A stretch of DNA of 64,000 nt from Rhynchopus sp. YZ270_cl-10 (lineage: Eukaryota; Euglenozoa; Diplonemea; Diplonemida; Diplonemidae): positions 620,001 through 684,000 of the forward strand of contig OZ037842.1 in assembly GCA_964035575.1 (NCBI GenBank). The letters are read 5' to 3'. Below are positions 21,558 through 31,694 of the stretch, in pieces. The notes beneath the pieces were generated by a model. The model ran no database searches, was not told where the DNA came from, and saw nothing but the letters and a program-made list of their open reading frames with translations. A program made the position numbers and the translations under genes. The number at the start of each line of letters is the position of its first letter. Within the stretch, counting starts at the first letter, position 1.

Positions 21558-22568
21558 TGTAAGGCCCGTCACAGGCCGGGGAAGAAAACCTTTAGGCTTC
21601 AAAAAATAAAAACTGGGAAAGGGAAAAAAGGGGGAAAAGGGGGTGCTGTGTAGACCTGTAGGTGGGTAAGTGAAGGGGGGACCATAAACCTCATGTATTA
21701 CCATTTGCTTCCTATTCTGTTGCCACTTAGACTGAGAGAATGGACTGAAGCCTCGAGGGGTGTGTTGTTATGGTTTAAAAAACGGACCTCGGGTGGAACC
21801 AGGCTAAAGAGCCTGAGGAATCAGCCTCAAGATATGACCGATTGTACCGGAAGTGGACACCCAACCATGCAGTCCTATATCCATTTCGTGGTTTTCAGCA
21901 ATATTCAGGCAGAGAAGAGTGTGCGAAAATGACAAAATCAAACAGTATCTTCTCTCGGATATCCTCAATAAGCAGTACAGTTCTGCTAAAAAGCGGGTTT
22001 TGAAAGAGAGCGGAGAGAGAAAGGAAAAGAGAAGGGGAAAATCTGTTTCTTTGTTTAAAATGCAAAAAAGGAGGTGGGGAGGGCGTTTTATGAAAAGCAA
22101 CATTTTTTTTTTTTTTTTTTTGAAGAGAGAATGGGCCTCATGAGGGGCGCATTTTTGTTTTCAAAAAAAAAAGAGAAAATGAAAAAAAATCCAATGAACA
22201 ACAATAACAACAAAAATTTCGGGAAGAGAAGGGGCGATGAAATCAGGGCCCGATCATTTCCACTTTCCTTTTTAAAAGCTGCCCGCTTTATTCGGGAATA
22301 TTTGGTTTTCCCCCTCATTCCTTAGCGTTATTTTTTGTGGACGATTTACCACACACGAAACAAGGAAAAAGGGGGGGTATCTCGTTGTAAAAATTCTGCT
22401 TAGCAAATTATCCTAACAATTGACGCTAAGTCTCTCGTGCCTGACACCAACCATGCCAATTGTTGGATTGTTTTTTGGGGGAATGGAGTGCACAGCGAAA
22501 AGGCCGAAACTTAGAAGGAGGCCTCAATACGGGCTTTCCAGAGGGGAATTTTTTCTTTTTTTTTGTGT

Positions 22569-22610
22569 CGACAATCACTGTACACCTACTGGTATAAAGA
22601 TCTGTACTCG
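22569..22610 (-). repeat. Family D hairpin element
   Basis: It shares the flank GACAATCAC and the tail ATCTGTAC with the other D copies. The inner stem is weaker here (plus-strand reading ACCTACTGGT). Probably a degraded copy. Confidence 0.45.
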
Positions 22611-22713
22611 CATTTTTTTTTGAAATATTTGAACATTCACTTGTGTTGCAACCGATACATCATATACCTCGAGCAAACCTTTTGTCGTCTATTTTTTAAT
22701 GTTAGCTTTTTAT

Positions 22714-22743
22714 CGACACCCAGAGGGAGGGTGCTCAATGTCA
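22714..22743 (-). repeat. Family D hairpin element
   Basis: Plus-strand reading: CGACA, then CACCC and GGGTG as the inner stem around AGAGG, then CAATGTC. The inner stem bases differ from other D copies but still pair. Confidence 0.5.
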
Positions 22744-23466
22744 CCATGAATATTATTTTTTTGTTCACTCTCACTTCATTCTCAGCGCTACCGAGGTAGT
22801 GTGGATGCTCTTTTGCGTTCTATCCAGAGTAAACCCGGGACCGTGTCCCGGTTGGTGCCATTTTTTCACATCTTTGAGGACGCGGGTTGCCGATATACGG
22901 AGATCACCTCGCCGTTGTTACTACACAGGGTATTTTTTTTTGTCATTTCGAAGATATTCACACAAAAAAAGGAGGGGAAATGGAGGGTTACCACACCGAC
23001 GGTGAAGTAAATGACTTGGCTTGTGGTTTTACTTGCAATAGTGAAACCAGAAGCAACACACCATAAGTCAAGTCAATTTGCGTTACACCGTTGTGCAGTG
23101 ATATGTCCAAGGGTTATTTGTCGAACGGAAGAAAAAAAAAAAAAAGAAAAAGAAAAAGAAAAACTCAAAAGAGAGCGATCATCTTTCAAGTTCAATGGAT
23201 AGGTATTGTGCTTCTTATGGCAAAGTGGTATTACACAAAAAAAAAAAAAAAAAAGGTGGTAGGATGGGGGGAGAGGACCTCCCTCTCGAGGGGAGTTGCC
23301 AACACAGTTTCTTCTTGAGGGATGCAATCATTGATGACGCTGGGAATGCAAAAATAAAATCTGATTTTTTGCGAAAAAAAGGAAAATGAAGGCATCAGAA
23401 GCAAAGAAAGCATGAAAGAGCGAACGTCCCACACGTCGGGTTGCGCAGCCAATAAAAAAGAAAATT

Positions 23467-23542
23467 AAGTTGATAGTGCAAAACGCCTCTAAGACGCAGG
23501 CACTGGCACTCCGCGGGTTATCGAACCCCCCGGAATGTTGGA
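23467..23542. repeat. Family F element, three-hairpin dispersed repeat
   Basis: Begins AAGTTGATAGTGCAAAACGC and folds as AGTGC / GCACT around GCCT / AGGC, followed by a second arm with GGGTTATCGAACCC. It is about 80 percent identical by eye to 39827-39901. The second arm resembles a tRNA T-arm, but the whole does not fold as a tRNA. Confidence 0.6.
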
Positions 23543-23932
23543 AAAAAAAAAATACAAACATACAATAATAATAACTCTATCTTGCAAAATATTGAAGAAA
23601 AAAAAAATGAACATCGCGCACCCCTTATGTAGGTTCCTTTGTAAAAAAGAAAATAAGAAAATTGCTGATCTTCACGGTGGCCTGTACGAACCCTCAGGGT
23701 ACGTTCGTAGCGGGGTACCCCGCGGGGTACCCCAAATAGGGTTTGCCAGGCCACTGTGTTTGGGTGGCGCAAGGTAGTGTTACTGGTGATGATGGTGCTA
23801 CGTGTAGGTTTACCGCACCCCCTCCAAAATCACCTAAAAAAAACCAAACAAATAGTAACCAAAGCCTAGCCCTGACCGCTTAAGGCAAAAGAGCGTCGTT
23901 CGTTGAATTCAACCAAAATAGAGAATAGTTTA

Positions 23933-23969
23933 TAAGATGATCCTAAGCCTCTCGTGCTTCGTCACCTTA
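23933..23969 (-). repeat. Family A hairpin, GAGA-capped
   Basis: On the gene strand the tip reads AAGC-ACGAGAGG-CTT. The outer arms TAAGATGA and TCACCTTA pair with one mismatch. The loop is identical to the other family members. Confidence 0.65.
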
Positions 23970-24543
23970 TCATATTCCAAAATAGATGTCGAATTCTGGC
24001 GTAAAGTGAAGCAAATTTTCAGCGAGATCAAACCGGCTTGCTTTTTTTGGTTGGCTTCTAATCACATTGCATAAAGGAAGGAAAACGCTAAAAGAATGCA
24101 GAGATTCTTTTACGTGTCCAGTTTGTTTGTTTTTTTTTTTTATATATTTTGATTTTGCTTTTTTTTTTTTTGAAAATTTGGCTTGTATTTAGAAGTGTGC
24201 TTGCTCTTGTCCTGTATTTCGTAGAGCAAGCGGGTTGGGGAAGTCACTCAAGAGAAAAAGGTTTTCTCCCTTCGAAAAATAAAATAAAATAAAATGAGGG
24301 GGGGGTGGAGGTGGAGGGAGAGAGAGAAGTTTTAAGTTTCTTCTTTTATTGTAATACAAAAAGCCCATCTTGTCACCGAGCTCTGCAACAATGAATAGAA
24401 AGAAAGAAACAAAAAAAAATTCTCAAAAAAAAGGGGAGATCAAAATACACCATGGATATAGGAGTTAGGGAGAGAGGAACGAAGAAGTGATTAATATAAT
24501 ATTTTCAATCGAAATATCAATGAAAGGACAAAGAAAAATTCAT

Positions 24544-24605
24544 TGGTGTGTCTCCGGGAGGGGGTCGATATTGACAGGTCGTTGACCGACTTCCGAAAGC
24601 ACCAT
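24544..24605. repeat. Family G structured repeat, copy 1
   Basis: Shares CTCCGGGAG, GACAGGTCGTTG and CCGACTTCCGAAAGCACC with 31515-31581. The ends GGTG and CACC pair, and GGTCG-TTGA-CCGAC forms an inner hairpin. Confidence 0.6.
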
Positions 24606-24675
24606 TCATGATATCATTTAATCATCATTACCCGGTGATCAGTAAATCGTGACCACGTGGGGGGGACTCATATTT

Positions 24676-24742
24676 GGGGTTGGCTGAAGGGGATGATTCG
24701 CAGTTATTGCGTACGTTGTGCACCCCCCATTCAGCCACACCA
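24676..24742. repeat. Family H nested hairpin, copy 1
   Basis: Nested stems GGCTGA / TCAGCC, GGGG / CCCC and CGCA / TGCG, closing with CACACC. The partner at 25894-25962 keeps the same fold with several base differences. Confidence 0.6.
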
Positions 24743-24760
24743 TAATGTATGAAAATAGTA

Positions 24761-24878
24761 GGATCTGGTAGGTAAGTAAAGTTGTTTTCGTTTGATTGCA
24801 CAATCCTCTGTTTGAGAGATGATTTGGCGACCGTACCCGGTAATACTATTTCTCCTTTAAAACAAGCTTCGTAGGAAT
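24761..24878. repeat. Family I 118-bp dispersed repeat, copy 1
   Basis: Nearly identical to 28301-28416 over its whole length, including TTTTCGTTTGATTGCACAAT and GGCGACCGTACCCGGTAATA. It contains an ACCG / CGGT hairpin. No protein reading is convincing; it may be a small RNA gene or a short mobile element. Confidence 0.65.
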
Positions 24879-25376
24879 AAAAAAAAAATGTGATAGAAAA
24901 CCCAGACAAATGTCATATCCAAAAAAAAATCTCGATAATATTCCTCAGAAAAGAAGACAAAAAAAAATGAGTGCTCGCTGTTAAACCGACAATCACCCAA
25001 AGATAAGAGGTGACTTCCAACTCAAATATCCATCCAAAGGGGTTAGATTAGAGGAGAGTGTGTGTATGTGCTTTTTCTTCCTCTCGTTGAGCGCAGCTGA
25101 ATTTATTGGTGTAAAGCTGTGCAAAACGAAAAACAAAAAAAAATTCCTCCGGAAATATTTTGTCAAAGATTCATTGGGTTTTGTCTTGGGTTTGTATCAC
25201 ATTCTATCAAAAAAAATACAAAGTTGCAAAAACATCTCCGTGGGTCATTTTAGAGAGAAAGAAAAAAAAAAAAGTGATTTTCCCCCACTTTTCCCTCTCG
25301 TAGAGAGTGTCTCTCTCTCTCTCTCTCTCTTTAGCCCTCTATTTGGAGTGCTTCGATTGCAAAATACATAAAGTTT

Positions 25377-25437
25377 TTGTTTGATTATAGACTACTATCA
25401 CTAGATAGCAGCCACGATATTTTTCTTCCGGATCCGT
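25377..25437. repeat. Dispersed copy of the intron-1 sequence of the coiled-coil gene
   Basis: Shares TTTGATTATAGACTACTATC, then GATAG and AGCCACG, and a GGATCC near the far edge with 43866-43929. The core folds as CTACTATC / GATAGCAG here and as CTACTATC / GATAGTAG in the intron. Confidence 0.65.
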
Positions 25438-25777
25438 TACTGGGGGGGGGGGCGAATAAGAGATCAGGGGTGAATAAGAGATCAGGGCCGAATAAGAGAT
25501 CAGGTTGAGATTTTGGGGGTATTTTTTTTTTTTTTTTTTGCATCCAACAGGGTTTTATCTTGAATTTTTTTTTTGAAATTTTACCCTGTCTGCCCGGTCT
25601 GGCAAAAAAGTGGTCAAAATATTTTTTTTGCCTCCGGCGAAAATGTCTTTTTGCTTTTTTTCCCCCAAAAAAAATTTTTTATTTCTGGCTCGTCCGTTCG
25701 CCTAATAAGAGATACCACATCTCTTATTCGCCCCCCCCCAGTAAAGAAAATAAATAAAGTCTTAAAAGAAAAGGTTA

Positions 25778-25812
25778 TAAGATGAACCTAAACCTCTCCT
25801 GCTTAGTCACCC
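25778..25812 (-). repeat. Family A hairpin, variant tip
   Basis: TAAGATGAACC, tip CTCTCCT instead of CTCTCGT, then GCTTAGTCACC. The tetraloop-closing pair is lost in this copy. Confidence 0.5.
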
Positions 25813-25893
25813 AAAACAAAGAAGTTGAAAAGGCAAGCACCTCACCGTTCATCGGCAGACGCAAGCACTTATTTAAAAAAAAAAAAAATGAAT

Positions 25894-25962
25894 TGGGGGT
25901 GGCTGAAGGGGGTGATTCGCACTTCTTGCGTGCTTTTGTGCACCCCCCCATCCAGCAACACC
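25894..25962. repeat. Family H nested hairpin, copy 2
   Basis: GGTGGCTG, GGGGGTG, CGCA, then TGCG, CACCCCC, CCAGC and ACACC in order form three nested stems. It is the counterpart of 24676-24742. Confidence 0.6.
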
Positions 25963-26467
25963 AAAGAAGGAGAGAAAAAAATATTTTGCTTTCGTCCCAT
26001 TCTGCGTTTCTCCTATATCCATGAGTAGAGCGAAGGCACTGCACGTTCCGCTCCGGGTTTAGTGGGAAGGTTATGTGAGGGAGGTGGGAGGGAAGTGGGG
26101 TTTATGTATTAAATAAAATGGTAAGACGAAAACCGGAGGCTTGGCTAAGAGAAAGCGCCAAGACAACACAAAAGAGAGAGAGAGAGTGTGTGTGTGTGTT
26201 TTTTTTTCTTTTTTTTTTTTGTTGTTGTTGGGATTTTTTTATATCATCGTCACATGTGGACATGACACTAAAGTGGCCCTTACGTGTTATTTAAAAAAAA
26301 AAATGTAGAGTCTCTCGAAAAAAGACCTTTGTGGTTGGGTGAGTGTATTTATCGTTATGCAGTTACCATTTGACCTTTAGAACGGTATTTTGTTCGAAAA
26401 TCTTTCATTTGGCCAAAAATACTGCAAAAATATAAAAATAGAAAAAAAAGAACGAAAAAGAGTCTTT

Positions 26468-26503
26468 CAGATGAACCTAAGCCTCTCGTGCTCAGTCACC
26501 TTG
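26468..26503 (-). repeat. Family A hairpin, GAGA-capped
   Basis: Plus-strand reading CAGATGAACCTAAGC, loop CTCTCGT, GCTCAGTCACCTTG. The stem pairs with one mismatch at the A/C position. Confidence 0.6.
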
Positions 26504-26537
26504 AAAAAAAAAAATCCCTGACAATAAAGGAAATTTG

Positions 26538-26570
26538 TAAGATGAATATGCCTCTCGTGCACACACATCT
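26538..26570 (-). repeat. Family B hairpin, GAGA-capped
   Basis: Same loop CTCTCGT and outer AGATG / CATCT, but the inner arm is TGC / GCA, unlike the CTAAGC / GCTTAG of family A. Confidence 0.55.
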
Positions 26571-26837
26571 GACAATTAAGGTGTAATTTACAAAAATAAA
26601 ATATGACATTAAAATGTCATTTTCTTGTCTTATTTTTTGGTGTATTTTTTTTTCTCTTGTTTTTTTTATTGTTTTTTTTGTTTGTCATTTTTTTTTTATT
26701 ATTTTTACGTTGTTTTGCAACCGCGGAATACGTCTAAAATGTAACCAGATTTGGTTCTTTTTAAATAAATATCGTATTTTCGAAAACGGGGGAACCCGAA
26801 AAATCGGGAAGGGAGAACGGGAATTGGGGAAAAGAGA

Positions 26838-27037
26838 NNNNNNNNNNNNNNNNNNNNNNNNNNNNNNNNNNNNNNNNNNNNNNNNNNNNNNNNNNNNNNN
26901 NNNNNNNNNNNNNNNNNNNNNNNNNNNNNNNNNNNNNNNNNNNNNNNNNNNNNNNNNNNNNNNNNNNNNNNNNNNNNNNNNNNNNNNNNNNNNNNNNNNN
27001 NNNNNNNNNNNNNNNNNNNNNNNNNNNNNNNNNNNNN
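26838..27037. other. Assembly gap of 200 N
   Basis: Exactly 200 undetermined bases, a conventional scaffold-gap placeholder, so the true distance is unknown. It lies in AT-rich repeat-bearing spacer. Confidence 0.99.
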
Positions 27038-27532
27038 CGCGCTTTTACCCATATGTGTTGCATATCTGAATTTCATTTTTTTTTTCACCACACAAGGTAG
27101 GTGCATATTTTTGTACTCAATGACAACTAGAACCTTGCAGGTCAAAAATAATATTTCATATACGATCTACTCTACTGAATAGAAGGTGAAAAAAAAGAAA
27201 GTAGGTAAGATGAACTTCAACATGTCTTAGGTTGGAACTCACCTGAATTTTTTTTGAATTTTTTTGAATTTTTTTTTGGACAATGTGAACAACATTTTTG
27301 TCGATCGTAAAAAAAAAGAAGGGAAAAAAAAAAAGATAAGATGAACTGTCCTTCTCACACATTGGTACTCCCATCATTAGTACGAATGAAATGTGTAACA
27401 ACTCACCTGACGAATGAATCTGTCCCGAAAAATGGATGGTGCTCAAGCGACTCACCCATAGTCCGACCGCGCTCCGGTATCGAAAAGCGCATGGATGAAT
27501 GACACCCACAGGGTGGGGGTTCAGACATCCAA

Positions 27533-27612
27533 GAATAGTTACCTGAGAGGTAAGGCATAAGGGGCTGGAGGGGTGGAGGACACCACCTCTGTATTGTCGG
27601 TGGTAACTATTA
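27533..27612. other. Candidate folded region
   Basis: AATAGTTACC near 27534 pairs perfectly with GGTAACTATT near 27603. Inside, TTACC / GGTAA and GAGGTGGTG / CCACCTC-type pairings compete. Single locus, no second copy seen. Confidence 0.35.
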
Positions 27613-28010
27613 ATAAGGGAAGTTGGTTTAAGACGAAACCTAAGCATTCACAACGCTTGGTTTATCTTAGAAAAAGGAAAAAAGGAAAAATAGAGAAAAG
27701 GGATAAAAGGGTAATGTACCTCACAGCACATCCCATTGTTGTTGTGGTGCTGTTGTGGGTTTTTGCTCATTTGCAAATAATGCAAAAGAAATAAGGAAAA
27801 AGCCCAATGTGTCCACTATTTTGAAAAGTTCGGTGCGGTTCTGTTTTGCTGTTTGCCTTTTTTTCAATTTTGACAAAAAAAAAAATATTGTTTGAGCAGT
27901 GTTCGTGGAATCCACTTTTGAGATATGGTGTTATTTTTTTTTTTTTCTTCTAAAATTCTTGTAGTGAAAACCCACCACCTGTGCACATCTCCGCGTTCAT
28001 TTTCTTTTTT

Positions 28011-28060
28011 GAAAACTTGGTTGTATTAGTGTAGCCACCCTAGAGTGTGCTCCACTATCC
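28011..28060 (-). repeat. Family E hairpin
   Basis: Flank GAAAACTTGGTTGTATTAGTG, then AG, CAC, CCTAGA, GTG, CT and CACTAT. The stems TAGTG / CACTA and CAC / GTG pair. Confidence 0.6.
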
Positions 28061-28200
28061 TTTTTTTTTCTCGTGGTTGTAACGTTTTACTGCGGCTGTT
28101 CCCGAGATACGGAACACCTCAGCATCGTTGTGAAGTGGCTGTCAGTAGAAAACGAGAATAATATGCGTTTACTGAGAGAGGTCAACATAAGATGTGACGT

Positions 28201-28233
28201 GAAAATACAAAGCCCTCTCGTGACAGTGTACCT
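28201..28233 (-). repeat. Family C hairpin with CTCTCGTG loop
   Basis: Identical to 31385-31414 over 30 bases around AAGCCCTCTCGTGACAGT. TACA and TGTA can close the arm. Confidence 0.6.
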
Positions 28234-28300
28234 CAATAAGAGTAGTACCTGATTCTTTTACTCTTCTACTCCTCAGTCACAAACGGAAAGAAAAAAAAAA

Positions 28301-28416
28301 GGATCGGGCAGGTAAATAAAGTTGTTTTCGTTTGATTGCACAATCCTCCTTGAGAGATGATTTGGCGACCGTACCCGGTAATACTATTTCTCCTTTAAAA
28401 CAAGCTTCGTAGGAAT
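28301..28416. repeat. Family I dispersed repeat, copy 2
   Basis: About 95 percent identical by eye to 24761-24878, with a 3-base length difference around AATCCTCCTTGAGAGATG. Confidence 0.65.
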
Positions 28417-28535
28417 AAAAAAAAAGGGGAAAAGACAGCAAAAGAAGGCAACAGGTGAGGACAGTGCGCCACAAAAGGAAAAAAAAAAAATCGTTGTTCA
28501 GAGGGGGAAAAATAATGGAAAAGCTTGTAAGATTG

Positions 28536-28566
28536 TAAGATGATCCTAAGCCTTGCTTGGTCACCT
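28536..28566 (-). repeat. Family A hairpin, shortened loop
   Basis: TAAGATGATCCTAAGCC, a tip lacking CTCTCG, then GCTTGGTCACCT. The stem keeps pairing although the tip has lost bases. Confidence 0.5.
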
Positions 28567-28791
28567 AAAAGGGTAGAGGTTGTAATGTGACGCAAATGAA
28601 AGTGCGCTTTTTTGAAAGCTCCGATAAAAAGCTAAGGGCATAACAACTTATTTTTCTGGTTCTTTGTTATTCCGACATTCCCAAAATCGTGCACGCAAAA
28701 AAAAAATTTAGGGCGGCTAGTTCTACAGCTCTCCCTGGTAGAGGGGTGTTTTTAGAGGAAAATGTTTCCCTGTTGGTGACGTTTAAACACC

Positions 28792-28862
28792 GGCATTTGC
28801 ATTTTCGGAATCCGTCCAGCCAGTGGTGGGGTCAATTTGCCGAAATGGACAAGTTCTTATTT
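28792..28862. repeat. Diverged fragment of the 260-bp tandem unit
   Basis: Contains GTGGTGGGGTCAAT and TGGACAA in the same order and spacing as the array at 49452-50752. A solitary, diverged copy. Confidence 0.5.
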
Positions 28863-29275
28863 TTAGTACAGTACAGTACAGTACAGTTTGAGCATCTGAG
28901 GGGGTGCATCACTACCCGGTGCAGTACTAGTCAAAACTTATTTTTCTGAAGCTCAAAAAAAAAAAAAAAAAGTGCTCGCGCAAACGAGAACCAAGATAAA
29001 AAGTTGTTGTGCCCTCAGGGGAAAAAAAAACAAAAAAAAACCCCCACACGGTCGGGGTTTTTTGAACACAAAAGATTGAAATGTTCCAAACACACGTTTG
29101 ATGCACCATTTGTGAAGACCAGCAAATGGAGAAAAAGGGATGTTCGATCAGATTCGGTTCAATCTGATTTGATTGGTTCCAAAAAAAAAAAACTTTTTTT
29201 TTCTCTTCCACAGAGGAAGGTGTGGCAGACTACCAGACTTCTCGGAAACATGAAAAGCTTCGATTTTTGTTGTGT

Positions 29276-29335
29276 CGACAATCACCTAAAACCACCCACC
29301 TGAGCAGGGGCATAGATTCTGTACACTCAATGTCG
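29276..29335 (-). repeat. Family D hairpin, long arm
   Basis: CGACAATCACC at one end and CTGTACACTCAATGTCG at the other, with the outer CGACA / TGTCG stem intact and a longer inner arm than other copies. Confidence 0.6.
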
Positions 29336-29762
29336 TCCTAAGACTCTTTTTAAACTCCGGAAATTGAAAAAAAACTGTCTGCCAGTCTGCCAGACTTCCC
29401 TCTGCGCTTTTCTTCGGGTTCTTTTGTTTTCGTGGTAGCAACACACACTATTGCTTCCCCCCTTTGCGTTGCTGCATCAACACCCTCAACCCACGAGGTT
29501 CCTTCTACACCCCATCGCCAAGGGGCTAGGATCTTACATACTTTCCCTCCCCCTTTCCCTCACACAGTCGTCCATGCTATACATCCCGCTAAGGCTTGAA
29601 CGTGACATTTCTTTTTGAAGGGACATCAAAGAAAAGGGGGCTCAAATTTTGGTGGACAACGGCAATATGTTAAATTATGCGAAATTGATCTCAACAAAGT
29701 CATATACTTGCCACTTTAACAAGTAAAGGGACGCACTCTTTTGATCTAATATATATTATTAT

Positions 29763-29904
29763 CGTGAATTTATTTTCCAGTATTTCACGCACAGGTGGAA
29801 ACAGCCCGAGGGAAGCATTTTTTCCCGAGGGCGAAGCCCGAGGGGAAAAATGCTTCCCCGAGGGCTGTTTCCACCTGTAAGTGAAATACTGGTATAAATT
29901 CACG
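29763..29904. repeat. 142-bp near-perfect palindrome
   Basis: CGTGAATTTAT ... ATAAATTCACG ends, with GGTGGAAACAGCCC and GGGCTGTTTCCACC inside. The whole folds back on itself around GGGCGAAGCCC. Looks like a foldback mobile element. Its ends resemble sequence at 30390-30473 in the next element. Confidence 0.65.
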
Positions 29905-29928
29905 AAAATATATTATTTTATCTCCAAA

Positions 29929-30520
29929 TGAGACCATGAATTTCACAACCCGTTTTCACGTACAAAGAGAAGAGGGTGGGGTGGTTCTTTTTATGATGAT
30001 TTTTGATTCAGTTTTTTGATGTGGAACTCTTAGCGCTGGACAGCGCCTTGAGCCAGAACTGGTGCAGCGGGTTTGTGGCGCTTACGCGGCTGTACTTCTG
30101 AGGAAGATGAGGAAGACGATGACGATGAGTCACTTGTGTTCGTGTCGGACTCACTCTCCACAGGTGCCCTCGCACGTTTTTGAGGTCTCATTTGGGATTT
30201 TTTGATGAAAATTTGGAAAAAAAAACGTGTAAATCCGTGGTTTGTGTGATACAGAAAATTAACTCAAAAATGCGTTTGAGACCCCCAGAATGGCTCAAAA
30301 TGCCTCTTTTCTGGCTTTAATTGCAAAATTGGGCCTCCAAAGGCCTCCAAAAAAATTTTCGAGAGTTCAGTTCTACGATTTTCGACCGTGAATTTATTTT
30401 TTCTGAGCGTGAATTTATTTTTCTGAGCGTGAATTTATTTTTCTGAGCGTGAAATACCGGAAAATAAATTCACGCACCTCCTTCACGATTTTGTGAAGGG
30501 GCGTGAAATTCATGGTCTCA
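29929..30520. mobile_element. Terminal-inverted-repeat element with a small reading frame
   Basis: An 18-bp perfect inverted repeat, TGAGACCATGAATTTCAC, bounds 592 bp. Near the right end TCTGAGCGTGAATTTATTT repeats three times. The interior is GC-richer and carries the small minus-strand frame at 30030-30191. No transposase domain is seen, so it is non-autonomous if mobile. Confidence 0.6.
30030..30191 (-). CDS. Short basic/Ser-rich reading frame inside a TIR element
   Basis: 53 residues starting MRPQKRARAPVESESD, a run of ten Ser, then EVQPRKRHKPAAP and a stop after GAVQR. Two basic clusters around an acidic/Ser stretch resemble a bipartite nuclear-localisation region. It could be a captured exon, the tail of a lost transposon protein, or chance. 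No start or splice support beyond the ATG. Confidence 0.3.
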   Translation of the reverse strand: MRPQKRARAPVESESDTNTSDSSSSSSSSSSEVQPRKRHKPAAPVLAQGAVQR

Positions 30521-31280
30521 AGCGGGGATAAAAGCAATAAAACACATCTTCAGGATCAGACGTGAGGCGCTGTGCCAAAAAAGAGTTGATTTGTGTACGA
30601 TACCGAGGAGGCTGGACACTCACAGAACAGAACACTCGAAAAAAAAAAAATGCATCTCGTTGCACACAACACATCATATGGGTGTGCATCAAAAAAGCAT
30701 GTGGACCACTCACAACAATGAAATTGTAGCAGCAAAATAGCAAAAGAGCAAACTGGCAAAAAATGACAGTCTTTTTTTGAAAACTTTTACCATTCCTTTT
30801 TAGGGAACGGAGACGGGTCTTGGAAACTCCAAAAAAAAAAAAAAATGGAGTCGGTGCACCGAAAGAGGAAGTTGCCTTCCTAAAACGAGCACACAACAAA
30901 AGGAGGTGTCGTTCACTCACCTATATCATCATTGCAACAACACCTCCATCACACGAAAGCACGGTATAGCGATCGCCATCGTTAACAATTGTCCTTGGCT
31001 CATTTTTTTCCTCTCATTGACGAAGATCGCCCGTAATCGACCGGCGATCGCCACCATACCGTGAATAAAAACATTCACACTCACGATGTCGCACCCCCCC
31101 AAAGGCTTCAATATGCTTCTTTGGGAATGGTGCAAACCTCATCGATGAAGGGGGCTGTGGAAAGAGAACAAACAACAAAGGTGACATCTAGGATGGGGGG
31201 AAAACCCCCCTCTACCTGTAGTTGCCTCTACTGTCTTTTTCTCATCGCCACATAATAAAGATGGGGTAGAAAAAAGCTTA

Positions 31281-31317
31281 TAAGATGCAGCCAAGCCTCT
31301 CGTGCTTAGTCATCTTA
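31281..31317 (-). repeat. Family A hairpin, outer stem perfectly paired
   Basis: TAAGATG pairs with CATCTTA over seven bases. Other A copies have TCACCTTA here, so the right arm has changed to keep pairing. The tip is CTCTCGT as usual. Confidence 0.7.
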
Positions 31318-31383
31318 ATATAAAGGGGGGGTGTTTGAGTATTCGACGAATTGGGTAGCCGAAAACTTAAAAAAAGTTGGCTT

Positions 31384-31414
31384 GAAATACAAAGCCCTCT
31401 CGTGACAGTGTACC
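31384..31414 (-). repeat. Family C hairpin with CTCTCGTG loop
   Basis: Second exact copy of the 30-base core seen at 28204-28233. Confidence 0.6.
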
Positions 31415-31443
31415 TTGGTGCATGACCAGCAAGAAAAGGTTGT

Positions 31444-31478
31444 GAGATGACCCTAAGCCTCTCGTGCTTAGTCTTGAT
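31444..31478 (-). repeat. Family A hairpin, GAGA-capped
   Basis: CTAAGC and GCTTAG flank CTCTCGT, a perfect six-base inner stem. It lies 30 bp from the preceding C element. Confidence 0.65.
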
Positions 31479-31514
31479 CGGGGGGAGTTGGATTTTGTTT
31501 TTTTTATCCACATG

Positions 31515-31581
31515 GTGCTCCGGGAGGGATCGATATCGACAGGTCGCTGACAGGTCGTTGGCCGACTTCCGAAAGCACCAC
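31515..31581. repeat. Family G structured repeat, copy 2
   Basis: GGTGCT at the left pairs with AGCACC at the right. The inner part carries a second GACAGGTCG not present in the first copy. Hairpin GGTCG-TTGG-CCGAC. Confidence 0.6.
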
Positions 31582-31603
31582 AGAAAAAAGAAAAATTGTA
31601 AAA

Positions 31604-31632
31604 ATGAATGTGCCTCTCGTGCACATGCATCT
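31604..31632 (-). repeat. Family B hairpin, GAGA-capped
   Basis: ATGTGC, loop CTCTCGT, GCACAT: a perfect six-base stem with bases different from family A. Confidence 0.65.
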
Positions 31633-31658
31633 ACCAAAAAAAAAGCGGGGGAACTCCG

Positions 31659-31694
31659 AGGTGAACCTAAGTAAGCCGTCTTGCTTCGTCACCT
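31659..31694 (-). repeat. Family A hairpin, changed tip
   Basis: AGGTGA and TCACCT pair perfectly, and AAGC / GCTT close the tip, but the loop is CGTCTT. Here the left arm changed to match the right one. Confidence 0.55.

Larger units (their letters stand above)
21558..23932. other. Gene-poor AT-rich spacer upstream of the giant gene
   Basis: No supported gene. This is the 5' side of the giant gene, so its promoter should be here, but I recognise no element. It contains hairpins of family D (22569-22610 and 22714-22743), a weak family-A copy near 22424, poly-A/T runs, an F element and a GGGGTACCCC palindrome at about 23710-23742. A coding-like plus-strand patch at 22801-22940 (residues such as SIQSKPGTVSRLVPFFHIFE) may be a gene fragment. 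The segment 22993-23016 matches one end of the inverted-repeat element at 53896-54134. Confidence 0.5.
23970..26837. other. AT-rich spacer with dispersed hairpins
   Basis: No supported gene. Besides the entries listed separately, it holds long A and T runs, a CT-type microsatellite near 25310-25331, three GAATAAGAGATCAGG-type short direct repeats at about 25452-25504, and a copy (about 25377-25437) of a sequence also found in intron 1 of the coiled-coil gene. Confidence 0.5.

Noticed and set aside
26614-27145. Frames crossing the N block
   Set aside because: Undetermined bases; no coding evidence.
27405-27440. Hammerhead-like CTGACGA followed by CGAAA
   Set aside because: No complementary stem II between them and no cleavage-site context.
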